From assembly GCF_009800925.1 (NCBI RefSeq), contig NZ_WOYF01000002.1, positions 248,001-312,000 of the forward strand: DNA of 64,000 nt. The letters are read 5' to 3'. Under the pieces are notes generated by a model that saw only the letters and a list, made by a program, of their open reading frames with translations, was not told where the DNA came from and did no database searches. This stretch comes from Budvicia diplopodorum. GTDB taxonomy: Bacteria > Pseudomonadota > Gammaproteobacteria > Enterobacterales > Enterobacteriaceae. A program made the position numbers and the translations under genes. Shown here one piece after another: positions 36,081-45,502 of the stretch (its first letter is position 1; the number at the start of each line of letters is the position of its first letter).

Positions 36081-36376
36081 CTACTGTTCTCTGAAGGCAC
36101 ACGGGGTGTACAAAACGGAATAAACATTAATTGGCGGGAATTTTACACGCATGGACAACGAAAGGATAGGCAAACGGCCTTATGTTGCGGCAAATATCCT
36201 AATATCGGCAAGCAGATAGCCAAATACAAAAATCGAATAATTCGCAATCGATATATTTAATTACTATATTAAAAAGGTAATTTGAGTATCACCATGCCAC
36301 TAAATAATGCATCAAGCGGCCGTGGATAATATTTAAACAAGTGAGTTATTTCTCATTCCTATAAGGAGCACTAAAG

Positions 36377-36691
36377 ATGAAGATTGCAAAGGCACTCACC
36401 GCTCTATTTGGCGCTATTGTCATGACGATGGCGGTAGCTGGCTGCTCACCTACGGCAAAAACCGAAGGCACCGGCGGCTATATTGATGATTCAGTAATCA
36501 CCACCAAAGTTAAGGCTGCGCTGTTAGGGCAAAAAAGCATTCAATCAACGCAAATCACCGTAACAACCTTCAAAGGTAAAGTGCAGTTAAGCGGCTTTGT
36601 CAGATCGCAAGATGAAGCAAAAGAAGCCGTTGACGCAGCGAAGACCGTGGTTGGCGTGCACTCGGTAGAAAACGATCTGCTGGTCAAATAG
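36377..36691 (+). CDS. single-BON-domain lipoprotein
   Basis: A 104-residue envelope protein. The N-terminal lipoprotein signal ends in V-A-G-C at residue 23, followed by one BON domain (about residues 37-104: D-D-S-V-I-T-T-K-V-K-A-A-L-L...V-Q-L-S-G-F-V...V-E-N-D-L). It is closely similar to one BON repeat of the OsmY encoded 3 kb away. AAGGAG lies just upstream of ATG 36377. The residues after the lipid cysteine (S-P) favour outer-membrane sorting. Function is likely envelope stress or phospholipid-associated binding (inference). Confidence 0.82.
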   Translation: MKIAKALTALFGAIVMTMAVAGCSPTAKTEGTGGYIDDSVITTKVKAALLGQKSIQSTQITVTTFKGKVQLSGFVRSQDEAKEAVDAAKTVVGVHSVENDLLVK

Positions 36692-36701
36692 TCAATAAAA
36701 A

Positions 36702-36730
36702 GGCGCGAGTATGATTAAATAACTCGCGCC
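36702..36730. terminator. bidirectional terminator between the BON gene and rimI
   Basis: GGCGCGAGT and ACTCGCGCC arms, preceded by AAAAA and followed by CTTT. It lies between convergent genes. Confidence 0.8.
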
Positions 36731-36754
36731 CTTTAACATTATTGTCGTTGTTTA

Positions 36755-37195
36755 TCAGAGCGCTAGCGCCATAACAACGGCGTCTTCCCTGCCGTTAGCA
36801 CTCGGGTAATAGCCCCTTCTGACCGTCGCTTCGTTAAAATCAAAAGATTGATACAGTGCTATCGCCCCCTGATTAGACGCCCTGACCTCAAGCCATAGCG
36901 TCATTACGCCTCGTTGAAGCAACTCGTCGATCAAATGCTGTAGCAGTTCACGCCCGAGGCCACGACGCTGGTAGTCAGGATGTACCGCTATATTAAACAG
37001 CGTAGCTTCATCTAAAACCACTTGAGTAATGGCGAAGGCCGCTATTTGACCATCAACGCACAGCTTCAGATTGAGGTAGCGATCGCCCTGATTACCGCTA
37101 AGCGTTTTTTCTGTCCATGGAAAAGCGTGGCTGGCGAGTTCGATCCGGTATGCCTGCGCTAAATCACTCTGCGTGAGGGAAGAAATTATATTCAT
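36755..37195 (-). CDS. rimI: ribosomal protein bS18-alanine N-acetyltransferase
   Basis: A 146-residue GNAT-family enzyme that acetylates the N-terminal alanine of ribosomal protein S18. The acetyl-CoA motif Q-R-R-G-L-G-R-E-L-L is near residue 75, with L-F-N-I-A-V-H-P-D-Y before it and E-V-R-A-S-N-Q-G-A-I-A-L-Y after. ATG 37195 gives the family start M-N-I-I-S-S-L. The reading frame extends 9 codons further. It overlaps the end of holD by 32 nt, so the two are co-transcribed as in E. coli. Confidence 0.96.
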   Translation of the reverse strand: MNIISSLTQSDLAQAYRIELASHAFPWTEKTLSGNQGDRYLNLKLCVDGQIAAFAITQVVLDEATLFNIAVHPDYQRRGLGRELLQHLIDELLQRGVMTLWLEVRASNQGAIALYQSFDFNEATVRRGYYPSANGREDAVVMALAL

Positions 37196-37595
37196 CGTGA
37201 CAAATCTGCTGCCATAGTGCACGTTTAGCGCTGGCGTTATCAGCCAGCTCGGTAAGAGACGGGCTGGTTAAAGTAGGTAAACTGGCGACAAAGGCAGGAA
37301 GTTCAGGCGGTTCATCTAACCCCATAAGCCAAAAAGCACAGTGAGCGTTTTCCGGTATCATCATCGCCTGCTCCGGCGTTAAGCAATAAACCTGCTCCTG
37401 GCTCAGAGACATCGCGCGTAAAATATCCTGCAACAAAAGCGAAGTAAACGCAGGGGGCGTTTGGGCCAAGAGCACAACCCGAACGTTATCGGACAGAACG
37501 ATTGCCACTTCACCGTGGAGCGCTGCCGGGCGCCTCAGTTGATATTGCCTGATGCCCATCTGCTGTAATTGCCAGTCGCGCCGTGATGTGATCAT
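37164..37595 (-). CDS. holD: DNA polymerase III psi subunit
   Basis: A 143-residue protein that with chi (HolC) links the clamp loader to SSB. It begins M-I-T-S-R-R-D-W-Q-L-Q-Q-M-G-I and ends A-L-W-Q-Q-I-C-H-D-E-Y-N-F-F-P, both characteristic. An upstream in-frame ATG at 37616 would add 7 residues. Its partner gene holC is also in this window (63020-63472). Confidence 0.95.
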   Translation of the reverse strand: MITSRRDWQLQQMGIRQYQLRRPAALHGEVAIVLSDNVRVVLLAQTPPAFTSLLLQDILRAMSLSQEQVYCLTPEQAMMIPENAHCAFWLMGLDEPPELPAFVASLPTLTSPSLTELADNASAKRALWQQICHDEYNFFPHAE

Positions 37596-37862
37596 GAATT
37601 CGCTGTCTGTTCCCATAATTGATAATATAAATGATAAGCTAGTTAATAGTTAACGCTGCTTTTAATGATGATTTACCGTTAAGCTGCGCTATGCTAACAA
37701 ACCCGTCGAACATCCGCTACGGAACAATGGTATTAAAAACCAGTACAGAGGCGGAGTTGGCTTAGTAATTCGATTATGATCCATATTGACTGTGGTAAAC
37801 TTTTTGAACGCTATCTCTTTTCATGAGAATGCTACTTTTATAATGTGTAAATCTGGTGAGCA

Positions 37863-38753
37863 ATGAAATTACAAAAACTTTTTGGGTGGAAAGAGTGCTC
37901 GTTTCATGAATATAAACAAGCATATGCGAAATTTGGTGGGAACTTATCGAGCGAACCAAGAATTTTGGAGTTCTTTCATAAACATCACGATCTTAATGAG
38001 AACTTTTTTACCAAAAAAAATGATAATGGCGAATTAATTGGAGCTATTTGTTCTTGGGAAAATGGCTATATTTCCGGAGAGCAGAAAATAGCAAAAAAGC
38101 ATAATTTAGGAAATTATCTTCTTAATTTTGATGAAGTAATGCCGCCAATAAAAAAAGATTCAATACGTATATTACCGTTTAAAACAAAATACCTATCAGC
38201 AATTAATAGTCGTAACATTATGAATTCAAGCCACTTCCTTGATGCTAACAGAGAAATAAGTATTGTAAACAATGTTAGTAGTAAGACTCGTAATTCTCGC
38301 AATAGAGAATTACGAAAATTCATCGACAGTGGAGGAAGTATTAGAAAAATATCGGAATATGATATTAATTCACTCTTACCAATTTATGAAAAACTATACT
38401 TCCAACGCCGTGGCACAGGAGCAGGAACAGAGGGTGCCCGAAATCTGCTTAGTGAGATCCCCGATCTACTATTTGGCTCCGTTCTTGAAATGCACGGAGA
38501 ACCCTGCGCGATGCAATGGATTACAAAATCAGAAGACCATCAGAGAATATATTTAGATTATGTGAATGCAGGGATGAATATGGAGTTAAAACACCTGTCA
38601 GTCGGCACAATTATCGCTTGGATAAACGTTCGTGATGCCATTGATTATGGCACCGCGCGTAATAAAGAGGTACGTTTCAGCTTTGGGCGCCCGTCTGCCG
38701 ACTACAAGGAACGCTGGTGTACTGCGGAACCCCTATCTAGAGTATTTGCCTAA
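37863..38753 (+). CDS. mig-14: Mig-14-family protein
   Basis: A 296-residue protein that I assign to the Mig-14 family from its start (M-K-L-Q-K-L-F-G-W-K-E-C-S-F), length and the GNAT-like C-terminal half (about 170-290, with Y-F-Q-R-R-G-T-G and F-S-F-G-R-P-S-A-D-Y-K-E-R-W). In Salmonella Mig-14 is an inner-membrane-associated factor for resistance to antimicrobial peptides inside macrophages. The gene is visibly more AT-rich than both neighbours, uses AT-ending codons, and splits the conserved holD-rsmC neighbourhood, so horizontal acquisition is likely. The start ATG lacks a clear ribosome site. Confidence 0.75.
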   Translation: MKLQKLFGWKECSFHEYKQAYAKFGGNLSSEPRILEFFHKHHDLNENFFTKKNDNGELIGAICSWENGYISGEQKIAKKHNLGNYLLNFDEVMPPIKKDSIRILPFKTKYLSAINSRNIMNSSHFLDANREISIVNNVSSKTRNSRNRELRKFIDSGGSIRKISEYDINSLLPIYEKLYFQRRGTGAGTEGARNLLSEIPDLLFGSVLEMHGEPCAMQWITKSEDHQRIYLDYVNAGMNMELKHLSVGTIIAWINVRDAIDYGTARNKEVRFSFGRPSADYKERWCTAEPLSRVFA

Positions 38754-39110
38754 AACACAGCGATCGATGAGTTAACATCGGGTATAAAACGGATATTCTC
38801 CCAGACTTATTAGCACCCTGTTCTTTAGTGCCATCCGCTTTCGTACTCTTCTCTAAGTTCTCATGCTGTTTTGCTCGGCTCTGTCGCTTTTGATGCTCGT
38901 TACATCGAGAATATAGAGGAATTTGTATTTATAGTGCTTTCGCTACGAAAGCACTATAATTCCGCCGAATAATTACTGAGGCATAGCGCTCAGGTTGTTT
39001 TGCGTTACCTTAGTGTGCGTTTATTTCGAACTTATCGATAGGCGATAAAACGTCTGCTTAACTATGTTTCGGCAAAGCCCTAAAGCCTCTTTGCTTCCCA
39101 GGAGAATGAT
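38754..39110. other. mig-14 to rsmC intergenic region
   Basis: About 357 bp. It carries the perfect hairpin at 38929-38959 and, by position, the rsmC promoter. No convincing ORF. Confidence 0.6.
38929..38959. repeat. perfect 14-bp inverted repeat upstream of rsmC
   Basis: TTATAGTGCTTTCG and CGAAAGCACTATAA are separated by only CTA. There is no flanking T-run, so it is not an obvious intrinsic terminator. It could end the mig-14 insert or be a leftover of it. Confidence 0.75.
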
Positions 39111-40169
39111 ATGTCCGCTTTTTGCCCGGCCAGCGAAGTTATACTACGCCACACCGATGAATTTACCGAACGTCGCGTACTGTTTGCCGGCGATTTACAG
39201 GATGAACTGGCCAGCCAGTTTGAAGCGAAGAACGTACGCGTCCACTGTTCCCAGTATCACCACTGGCGTCAGATTAACCGCACGTTGGGTGATGACGCGC
39301 AGTTTAGCCTATTGCCGCAGCCAGCGCTGGTTGCCGACTGCGACACCCTGATTTATTACTGGCCAAAAAGCAAGCAAGAAGCACAGTTTCAACTAAGCTC
39401 ACTGCTCAGCCAGCTACCGGTTGGCAGCGATATGTTTATTGTCGGTGAAAACCGCAGCGGCGTTCGTAGCGCTGAAACCCTATTAGCCGATTTTGGTGCC
39501 ATTGCTAAAATTGACAGCGCCCGCCGCTGTAGCCTGTACCATTTCCGCTTAGACAATCAGACCCAGTTCAATCTGGACGAATGGTGGGATGAATACGCTA
39601 TTGAAGGCACCACGGTGAAAACGCTACCGGGCGTGTTTAGCCGTGACGATCTGGATCTGGGCAGTAAGCTGCTGCTTTCTGTACTCGACAGCGCCAAAGG
39701 CAAAGTTCTCGACATCGGTTGCGGTGCGGGCGTGCTCTCTGCCGTGCTGGCTAAAGCAATGCCAGAAGTTGAACTGACGCTAAGCGACGTTAGCGCCATT
39801 GCCATTGAATCTAGTAAAGCCACGCTGGAAGCGAACCATCTGAAAGGCAAAGTGATTGCCAGCGACGTGTTTTCTGATATTGAAGGCCGCTTTGATTTGA
39901 TTATTTCAAATCCACCGTTCCATGACGGGCTTCAAACCAGCTTCACGACGGCAGAAACGCTCATTCGCGGCGCGACCAAACACCTTCAGCTTGGAGGGCG
40001 TCTGATCATTGTAGCCAACGCCTTCCTGCCGTATGCGGAGATTCTTGATGCTACCTTCGGCAGCCATGAAGTACTGGCTCATACCGGGCGCTTTAAGGTT
40101 TATCAGGCAATTCATGCCCGGCCGACCTACCCCGCCCCTAAAAATAAAAAGCATAGAAATAAGCGTTAA
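39111..40169 (+). CDS. rsmC: 16S rRNA (guanine-1207-N2)-methyltransferase
   Basis: A 352-residue enzyme that makes m2G1207 in 16S rRNA using SAM. The N-terminal half is the degenerate methyltransferase-like domain of the family. The C-terminal half is active-type: [10 protein letters not shown] near residue 200 binds SAM and S-N-P-P-F-H-D-G near 267 is the catalytic N-P-P-F motif. The basic tail (K-N-K-K-H-R-N-K-R) ends exactly at the first unit of a tandem repeat that continues beyond the stop. Confidence 0.96.
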   Translation: MSAFCPASEVILRHTDEFTERRVLFAGDLQDELASQFEAKNVRVHCSQYHHWRQINRTLGDDAQFSLLPQPALVADCDTLIYYWPKSKQEAQFQLSSLLSQLPVGSDMFIVGENRSGVRSAETLLADFGAIAKIDSARRCSLYHFRLDNQTQFNLDEWWDEYAIEGTTVKTLPGVFSRDDLDLGSKLLLSVLDSAKGKVLDIGCGAGVLSAVLAKAMPEVELTLSDVSAIAIESSKATLEANHLKGKVIASDVFSDIEGRFDLIISNPPFHDGLQTSFTTAETLIRGATKHLQLGGRLIIVANAFLPYAEILDATFGSHEVLAHTGRFKVYQAIHARPTYPAPKNKKHRNKR

Positions 40170-40218
40170 ATAGAAATAAGCATTAATAGAAATAAGAGTT
40201 AATAGAAATAAGAGTTAA
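40154..40218 (+). repeat. four tandem 16-bp units over the rsmC stop codon
   Basis: Four near-identical units TAGAAATAAG(C/A)(G/A)TTAA at 40154-40169, 40171-40186, 40187-40202 and 40203-40218, then a partial fifth. The first unit contains the last rsmC codons and the TAA stop. Confidence 0.9.
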
Positions 40219-40245
40219 TAGCAATATTTCAAGCTACAGCAAATA

Positions 40246-40274
40246 AAATGGCCGGCATTCAATGCCGGCCATTT
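40246..40274. terminator. terminator between rsmC and ridA
   Basis: A nearly unlooped 14-bp palindrome AAATGGCCGGCATT / AATGCCGGCCATTT followed by TCTATT. It lies between convergent rsmC and ridA. Confidence 0.8.
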
Positions 40275-40313
40275 CTATTCCATCACCCCTGAACCGTAGG
40301 GTACAAACGGTGA

Positions 40314-40700
40314 TTAGCCGCGAACGGCAATAACTTCGATTTCAACGTTAGCATCTTTCGGTAAACGGGCCACTTCAACGCAAGAACGCGCCGGGAACGA
40401 TGCATTATGTTCGGTGAAGAAAGCCTCGTAGGCCGCGTTTATGGTAGCAAAGTCATTTAAATCTTTGACAAATACGGTAGTTTTCACAATATCAGCCACC
40501 TTAAGACCGGCCGCTTCAACAATGGCTTTCACGTTGTCTAAAGACTGGCGCGCCTGAGCGGCCACGCCTGCCGGGAATTCACCGGTCTTAGGATCGATTG
40601 GAAGCTGGCCAGAAGTTATGATCATGCTGCCCAGATCGACGCCCTGAACGTAAGGGCCAATTGCCGCCGGTGCTTTGTCAGTATTAATAATACGAGACAT
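40314..40700 (-). CDS. ridA: 2-iminobutanoate/2-iminopropanoate deaminase
   Basis: A 128-residue YjgF/YER057c/UK114-family enzyme that hydrolyses reactive enamine/imine products of PLP enzymes such as threonine dehydratase. Conserved segments: A-P-A-A-I-G-P-Y-V-Q-G, S-G-Q-L-P-I-D-P-K-T-G, and the R-S-C-V-E-V-A-R-L-P-K-D-A segment with the active-site arginine. ATG 40700 follows GGAGAAT; the open frame continues 25 codons upstream without family similarity. The pyrBI operon that neighbours it in E. coli is absent. Confidence 0.96.
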   Translation of the reverse strand: MSRIINTDKAPAAIGPYVQGVDLGSMIITSGQLPIDPKTGEFPAGVAAQARQSLDNVKAIVEAAGLKVADIVKTTVFVKDLNDFATINAAYEAFFTEHNASFPARSCVEVARLPKDANVEIEVIAVRG

Positions 40701-40888
40701 GGATTCTCCTTCACTTTTTAATGTATATACCCGATTTAAATAAATCACGCCTGCCATTATAGAGCGCTTACGCAAAGATGCACCATAAGCCTGCGAGTAC
40801 AGCGTAGAGAATCATCAAGCGGCCCTCGGCAACATTCCAAAGCGATCAAAACTCAGTGAGTTTATCTACGTACCAATATAGAATATGA

Positions 40889-41386
<498 letters not shown>

Positions 41387-41398
41387 CCGACCGTTTCT

Positions 41399-41427
41399 CC
41401 ATCCCATTCAACCGCTGAATGGGATGG
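41399..41427. terminator. bidirectional hairpin between yjgK and argI
   Basis: A perfect 12-bp stem CCATCCCATTCA / TGAATGGGATGG with a 5-nt loop, flanked by TTTCT and AAAG, between convergent genes. Confidence 0.75.
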
Positions 41428-41434
41428 AAAGTCA

Positions 41435-42439
41435 TTACCGGCTTAGCGTTGCCACCATCACCGCTTTAATGGTATGCATACGGTTTTCAGCCTGATCGAA
41501 CACAATGCTATGGGCCGACTCGAAAACCTCATCCGTCACTTCCATTCCGCCGTTTAATCCATACTGCTCTGCCATTTGTTTGCCCATCACGGTCTTATCG
41601 TCGTGAAACGCAGGCAAACAGTGTAGGAATTTAACCCGTGGGTTATGAGTCAGTTCAATCATCGCCTGATTAACCTGATAAGACTTCAGCAGCGCAATAC
41701 GCTCCTTCCATACTTCTTTAGCCTCGCCCATAGAAACCCAAACGTCAGTATACAGATAATCCACGCCGTTCACGCCCTGAGCAATGTCTTCAGTCAGCGT
41801 CAGCGTTGCACCGGTAGTTTTAGCAATCCTCTGGCAGTCGGCAACCAGCGAAGCCTCCGGCCAGCAGGCCTTTGGCGCAACTAAACGTAGGTCAATGCCC
41901 ATCAGGGCGGCACCTTCCAGTAAAGAGTTACCCATATTGTTGCGAGCATCGCCTAAGTAAGCCAGCTTCATGTCTGACAAATTTTTGCCCGGTAAATGTT
42001 CCTGCATGGTGAGCAGGTCGGCCAGAATTTGCGTCGGGTGAAACTCGTCGGTCAGGCCATTCCACACCGGTACGCCGGAATACTCCGCCAGAGTTTCAAC
42101 AATATGCTGACCAAAACCGCGATACTGGATGCCGTCATACATCCGGCCTAATACTCTGGCGGTGTCCTTAATCGATTCTTTGTGCCCAATTTGACTACCG
42201 CTTGGCCCCAGATAGGTCACTTTCGCGCCCTGATCGAACGCGGCAACCTCAAAGGCGCAGCGGGTGCGGGTGGAGTCTTTCTCAAAGATCAGCGCGATAT
42301 TTTTACCCACCAGCGTTGGCTTTTCCTGCCCCTCCTGCTTATCTTTTTTCAGTTTTGCCGCTAAGGTAAGTAATACAGATACTTCATTTGGTTTAAAATC
42401 AAGTAAGCGAAGCAGGTGACGCTGATAGAATTGAGGCAT
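41435..42439 (-). CDS. argI: ornithine carbamoyltransferase
   Basis: A 334-residue enzyme that makes citrulline from ornithine and carbamoyl phosphate. The carbamoyl-phosphate motif is [10 protein letters not shown] near residue 55 and the ornithine motif H-C-L-P-A-F-H-D near residue 272. Length equals E. coli ArgI. Two ARG boxes overlap the promoter, giving ArgR-arginine repression. Confidence 0.97.
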   Translation of the reverse strand: MPQFYQRHLLRLLDFKPNEVSVLLTLAAKLKKDKQEGQEKPTLVGKNIALIFEKDSTRTRCAFEVAAFDQGAKVTYLGPSGSQIGHKESIKDTARVLGRMYDGIQYRGFGQHIVETLAEYSGVPVWNGLTDEFHPTQILADLLTMQEHLPGKNLSDMKLAYLGDARNNMGNSLLEGAALMGIDLRLVAPKACWPEASLVADCQRIAKTTGATLTLTEDIAQGVNGVDYLYTDVWVSMGEAKEVWKERIALLKSYQVNQAMIELTHNPRVKFLHCLPAFHDDKTVMGKQMAEQYGLNGGMEVTDEVFESAHSIVFDQAENRMHTIKAVMVATLSR

Positions 42440-42466
42440 ATGACTGTCTCCAGAATAAGGGTTAGT

Positions 42467-42505
42467 TATGAATATTAAATCAATTTATATGAATTAATAT
42501 TCATA
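42467..42505 (-). promoter_or_regulatory. pair of ArgR-binding ARG boxes upstream of argI
   Basis: Box 42467-42484 (TATGAATATTAAATCAAT) fits the ARG box pattern TNTGAATWWWWATTCANW with one mismatch. Box 42488-42505 (TATGAATTAATATTCATA) fits at every position. The 3-bp spacing is the standard arrangement for one ArgR hexamer. Confidence 0.92.
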
Positions 42506-42607
42506 ATCAACCGCACTACAAAGAAAACTTTACCTTTAGAAGTGGAGCTACGTGTTGCACTATGTGAGAATACCATCAATTCCCTATCATAATATGAGAT
42601 AAACACC

Positions 42608-43060
42608 ATGCCTAATGATGAGCTGAATGCCCTGCTGGACGAACAACGCGAAGAGACCCGACTGATCGTTGAAGAGCTACTTGAAGACGGCAGCGATCCT
42701 GATGCCCTGTATTCTATTGAGCATCACCTCTCTTCTGAAGACTTTAACATGCTGGAAAAAGCGGCGGTTGAAGCCTTTAAACTGGGTTATGAAGTTACCG
42801 ACCCGGAAGAGCTAGAAGTTGAAGAAGGTCTGGTTGTGATGTGCTGTGACGTTATCAGCGAAGTTGGCCTTAACGTTGAAGTGATCGACAAACAGGTAGA
42901 ACAACTTGTTCTGCTCGCCGAGCGTTTTGAGATCAACTATGACGGCTGGGGCACCTATTTTGAAGATCCTAACGGCAGCCCTGATGACGAATTTGATGAT
43001 GAAGACGAAGACGGTGATGAAGATCCATTGCATCAGGATAACAACGAAACCCGCCATTAA
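42608..43060 (+). CDS. rraB: ribonuclease E inhibitor RraB
   Basis: A 150-residue acidic protein that binds RNase E and alters degradosome activity. It matches E. coli RraB through [27 protein letters not shown] and [13 protein letters not shown], and ends with a very acidic tail (D-E-D-E-D-G-D-E-D) somewhat longer than in E. coli. Divergent from argI, as in E. coli. It may be co-transcribed with the aldo/keto reductase 25 nt downstream. Confidence 0.95.
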   Translation: MPNDELNALLDEQREETRLIVEELLEDGSDPDALYSIEHHLSSEDFNMLEKAAVEAFKLGYEVTDPEELEVEEGLVVMCCDVISEVGLNVEVIDKQVEQLVLLAERFEINYDGWGTYFEDPNGSPDDEFDDEDEDGDEDPLHQDNNETRH

Positions 43061-43085
43061 TTTTCATTGAATTGAGGTTGATAGC

Positions 43086-43934
43086 ATGGCCAGAAAAAAT
43101 ATGCGTTACATTGCGCTTCCTAGCGGAGACGATGTGCCGGTCTTTGGGCAGGGTACTTGGTTTATGGGAGAGCGAAGCTCCGATATACCGAGGGAAATCT
43201 ACACCCTACAGCAGGGTATCGAGCGGGGGCTATCGCTCATCGATACCGCAGAAATGTACGCTGACGGAGGCGCTGAGCACGTCGTAGGTTCTGCTATTAA
43301 AGGGCGTCGTGATGACGTGTTTCTGGTGAGTAAAGTGCTGCCCGGTAATGCCAGCTTAAAAGGAACGGTTTGTGCCTGTGAAGCCAGCTTAAAGCGCCTG
43401 GATACCGATTATATCGACCTCTATTTACTTCACTGGCGTGGAAATATTCCCCTAGGGGAAACGGTTGAAGCCATGGAGACGCTGATCGATATGGGGAAAA
43501 TTGGGCAGTGGGGAGTCAGTAACTTTGACGTTGACGATTTAGAAGAGCTGATGACTATCGTTGACAACGAACAGCTGGCCACTAATCAGGTACTGTATAA
43601 CCTGTCCCGCCGCGGCATTGAATATGACATGCTGCCGTGGAGCCGCAATAACGGTTTGCCGATCATGGCCTATTCTCCTATTGAGCAAGGCCGCCTGTTA
43701 GAACATCCGGCACTGGCTGAAGTTGCCAAGCGACACGATGCAACTCCCGCCCAAATTGCACTAGCATGGGTGATGCGCGACCATAACGTGATAACCATTC
43801 CAAAAGCTTCCTCGCTTGAACATATGCAGGAAAATATCGGCAGCTTAGCCATCAAGCTGCTGCACGAAGATTATCTTACTCTCGATGCCGCCTTCCCTCC
43901 GCCGCAAAGAAAAATCCCTTTAGAAATGCTTTGA
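43086..43934 (+). CDS. aldo/keto reductase, YeaE-like
   Basis: A 282-residue TIM-barrel NADPH-dependent reductase. The catalytic tetrad is visible: D in S-L-I-D-T-A-E-M-Y-A, Y of that motif, K in L-V-S-K-V and H in L-L-H-W-R-G. The cofactor region I-P-K-A-S-S is near residue 240. It resembles E. coli YeaE, a methylglyoxal-type reductase, more than DkgA/B. Substrate not determined. The gene ends at a strong hairpin that separates it from the ter locus. Confidence 0.87.
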   Translation: MARKNMRYIALPSGDDVPVFGQGTWFMGERSSDIPREIYTLQQGIERGLSLIDTAEMYADGGAEHVVGSAIKGRRDDVFLVSKVLPGNASLKGTVCACEASLKRLDTDYIDLYLLHWRGNIPLGETVEAMETLIDMGKIGQWGVSNFDVDDLEELMTIVDNEQLATNQVLYNLSRRGIEYDMLPWSRNNGLPIMAYSPIEQGRLLEHPALAEVAKRHDATPAQIALAWVMRDHNVITIPKASSLEHMQENIGSLAIKLLHEDYLTLDAAFPPPQRKIPLEML

Positions 43935-43943
43935 AGCCCTACC

Positions 43944-43979
43944 GGCCAAGTGAGTAACGCTAACGTTACTCACTTGGCC
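43944..43979. terminator. strong hairpin at the left edge of the ter locus
   Basis: A perfect 16-bp stem GGCCAAGTGAGTAACG / CGTTACTCACTTGGCC with a CTAA loop, 9 nt after the reductase stop. A T-run is weak, but the stem is one of the strongest in the window. Confidence 0.75.
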
Positions 43980-44201
43980 ATTACCTTACCTAAACACAAT
44001 CTTCTTTTATTTTATAAATCAAATGATAGAGTCATCTTCACGATACCCATCTTGTCGACTATCGCTTATAAAGTATAATTTATCTTTAGGCTAATCGATA
44101 TTTATCGCCGCGTTCATATCAGTAGTTGCGTTACACATTAAATCAATTAATATCGTGACATCACGGATTAAAACTTAGTCGCGTATACGGTAAGGATGCA
44201 C

Positions 44202-44840
44202 ATGAGAAGACTACCGATCTATCTGGTACTAGACACCTCAGGTTCAATGACCGGTGAACCCATTGAGGCAGTAAAAAATGGCGTTCAAACTCTGTTATCG
44301 ACTCTACGGCAAGACCCTTACGCGTTAGAAACCGCTTATCTTTCCGTCATTACTTTTGACTCATCGGCTCGTCAGGTTACCCCTCTCACGGAGCTGCTTA
44401 ACTTCAAAGCGCCCGACATCGTCGCTACCGGTACAACGGCGTTTGGTGAAGCGTTATCGCTGTTGGGCAGCTGCATTGAGAAAGAGGTTCAAAAGACCAC
44501 GGCAGAGATTAAAGGCGATTGGCGTCCACTGGTGTTTATCATGACCGATGGCACCCCGACTGATGACTGGCATAAAGGTCTGGCCGACTTTAAAAAGGCC
44601 CGTACCGGCATAGTTGTTGCCTGCGCCGCCGGCCAACATGCCGATACCTCAGTTCTGCAACAGGTGACTGAAGTGGTACTTCAGCTCGACACTGCCGATT
44701 CAAACTCAATTAAAGCGTTCTTCAAATGGGTATCTGCAAGTATCTCTGTAGGTAGCCAAAAAATCGATTCGGGGCAAAAAGAAGTCATTGGCCTGAGTGA
44801 TCTACCACCCCCACCACCAGAAGTTAACGTTGTACTCTAA
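44202..44840 (+). CDS. terY: VWA-domain protein TerY (first copy)
   Basis: A 212-residue cytoplasmic von Willebrand A domain protein. The MIDAS metal site is complete: D-T-S-G-S-M at residue 10, the T in A-T-G-T-T-A-F and D in M-T-D-G-T-P-T-D. The start ATG at 44202, with AAGGA 5 nt upstream, matches the other TerY starts (M-R-R-L-P); the frame also opens at ATG 44196. It ends in a proline run, L-P-P-P-P-P-E-V-N-V-V-L, shared with the second copy. Part of the Ter phosphorylation module. It starts a three-gene unit with terX and the second terY. Confidence 0.93.
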   Translation: MRRLPIYLVLDTSGSMTGEPIEAVKNGVQTLLSTLRQDPYALETAYLSVITFDSSARQVTPLTELLNFKAPDIVATGTTAFGEALSLLGSCIEKEVQKTTAEIKGDWRPLVFIMTDGTPTDDWHKGLADFKKARTGIVVACAAGQHADTSVLQQVTEVVLQLDTADSNSIKAFFKWVSASISVGSQKIDSGQKEVIGLSDLPPPPPEVNVVL

Positions 44841-44860
44841 AGGAATTATAAGGAGAAATT

Positions 44861-45502
44861 ATGGCTGTAAGTTTAAGCAAAGGACAAGGCGTCAGCCTGA
44901 AAAAGAACGAACACGATCTGTCATCCGTGACAATCGGTTTAGGCTGGGATATTAACGAAGAGAAGAAAGGTTTCTTCAGCTCCCTGTTAAGCGGAAAAAG
45001 CGAAGAGTACGATTTAGACGTAGCTGCTTTTTTATGTGACGAACACGGTAAAGTAAAAGACCTTGGCAACGAAACCAATGGCCGCCCTACCTTAGTCAAC
45101 GGCGACATTATTTTCTTTAACAGTCAAAAGCATAAGTCAGGGCAAATCTGGTTAACCGGCGATAATCGTACCGGTGAAGGCGACGGTGATGACGAGCAAA
45201 TTATCGTTAAGCTAAATACGCTTGGCGCAGAATACGCTAAAATTATATTCATCGTTCAGATCTACAACGGCCAAGAGCTGAAGCAAAACTTTAGTCGAGT
45301 TAAAAACGCCTACATTCGTGCCGTCGATGCAAAAAATGTTGAAATGGCCCGCTTCAACCTCTCTGGCGGAGCAGCATTTGCTAACCAATGCTCACTGCTG
45401 TTCGCTGAATTAGTCAGAGAAGAAGGCGGCTGGAAGCTTAACGCCATCGGTGAACCGTCAACCTCAGACAGCTTTGTATCTTATCTGAAGGACTACGTGT
45501 AA
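44861..45502 (+). CDS. terX: TerD-family protein TerX
   Basis: A 213-residue TerD-fold protein. It opens [15 protein letters not shown] and carries the acidic calcium-binding segments Y-D-L-D-V-A-A-F and [14 protein letters not shown] roughly 15-residue insert (K-K-G-F-F-S-S-L-L-S-G-K) before the first acidic motif also appears in TerA and separates TerX from TerD/TerE. A good ribosome site (AAGGAG) precedes it. It overlaps the next terY by 1 nt (TAATG). Confidence 0.93.
   Translation: MAVSLSKGQGVSLKKNEHDLSSVTIGLGWDINEEKKGFFSSLLSGKSEEYDLDVAAFLCDEHGKVKDLGNETNGRPTLVNGDIIFFNSQKHKSGQIWLTGDNRTGEGDGDDEQIIVKLNTLGAEYAKIIFIVQIYNGQELKQNFSRVKNAYIRAVDAKNVEMARFNLSGGAAFANQCSLLFAELVREEGGWKLNAIGEPSTSDSFVSYLKDYV

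Noticed and set aside
37740-37862. PhoP box upstream of the mig-14-like gene
   Set aside because: Salmonella mig-14 is PhoP-controlled, but no pair of (T/G)GTTTA repeats at proper spacing is present.
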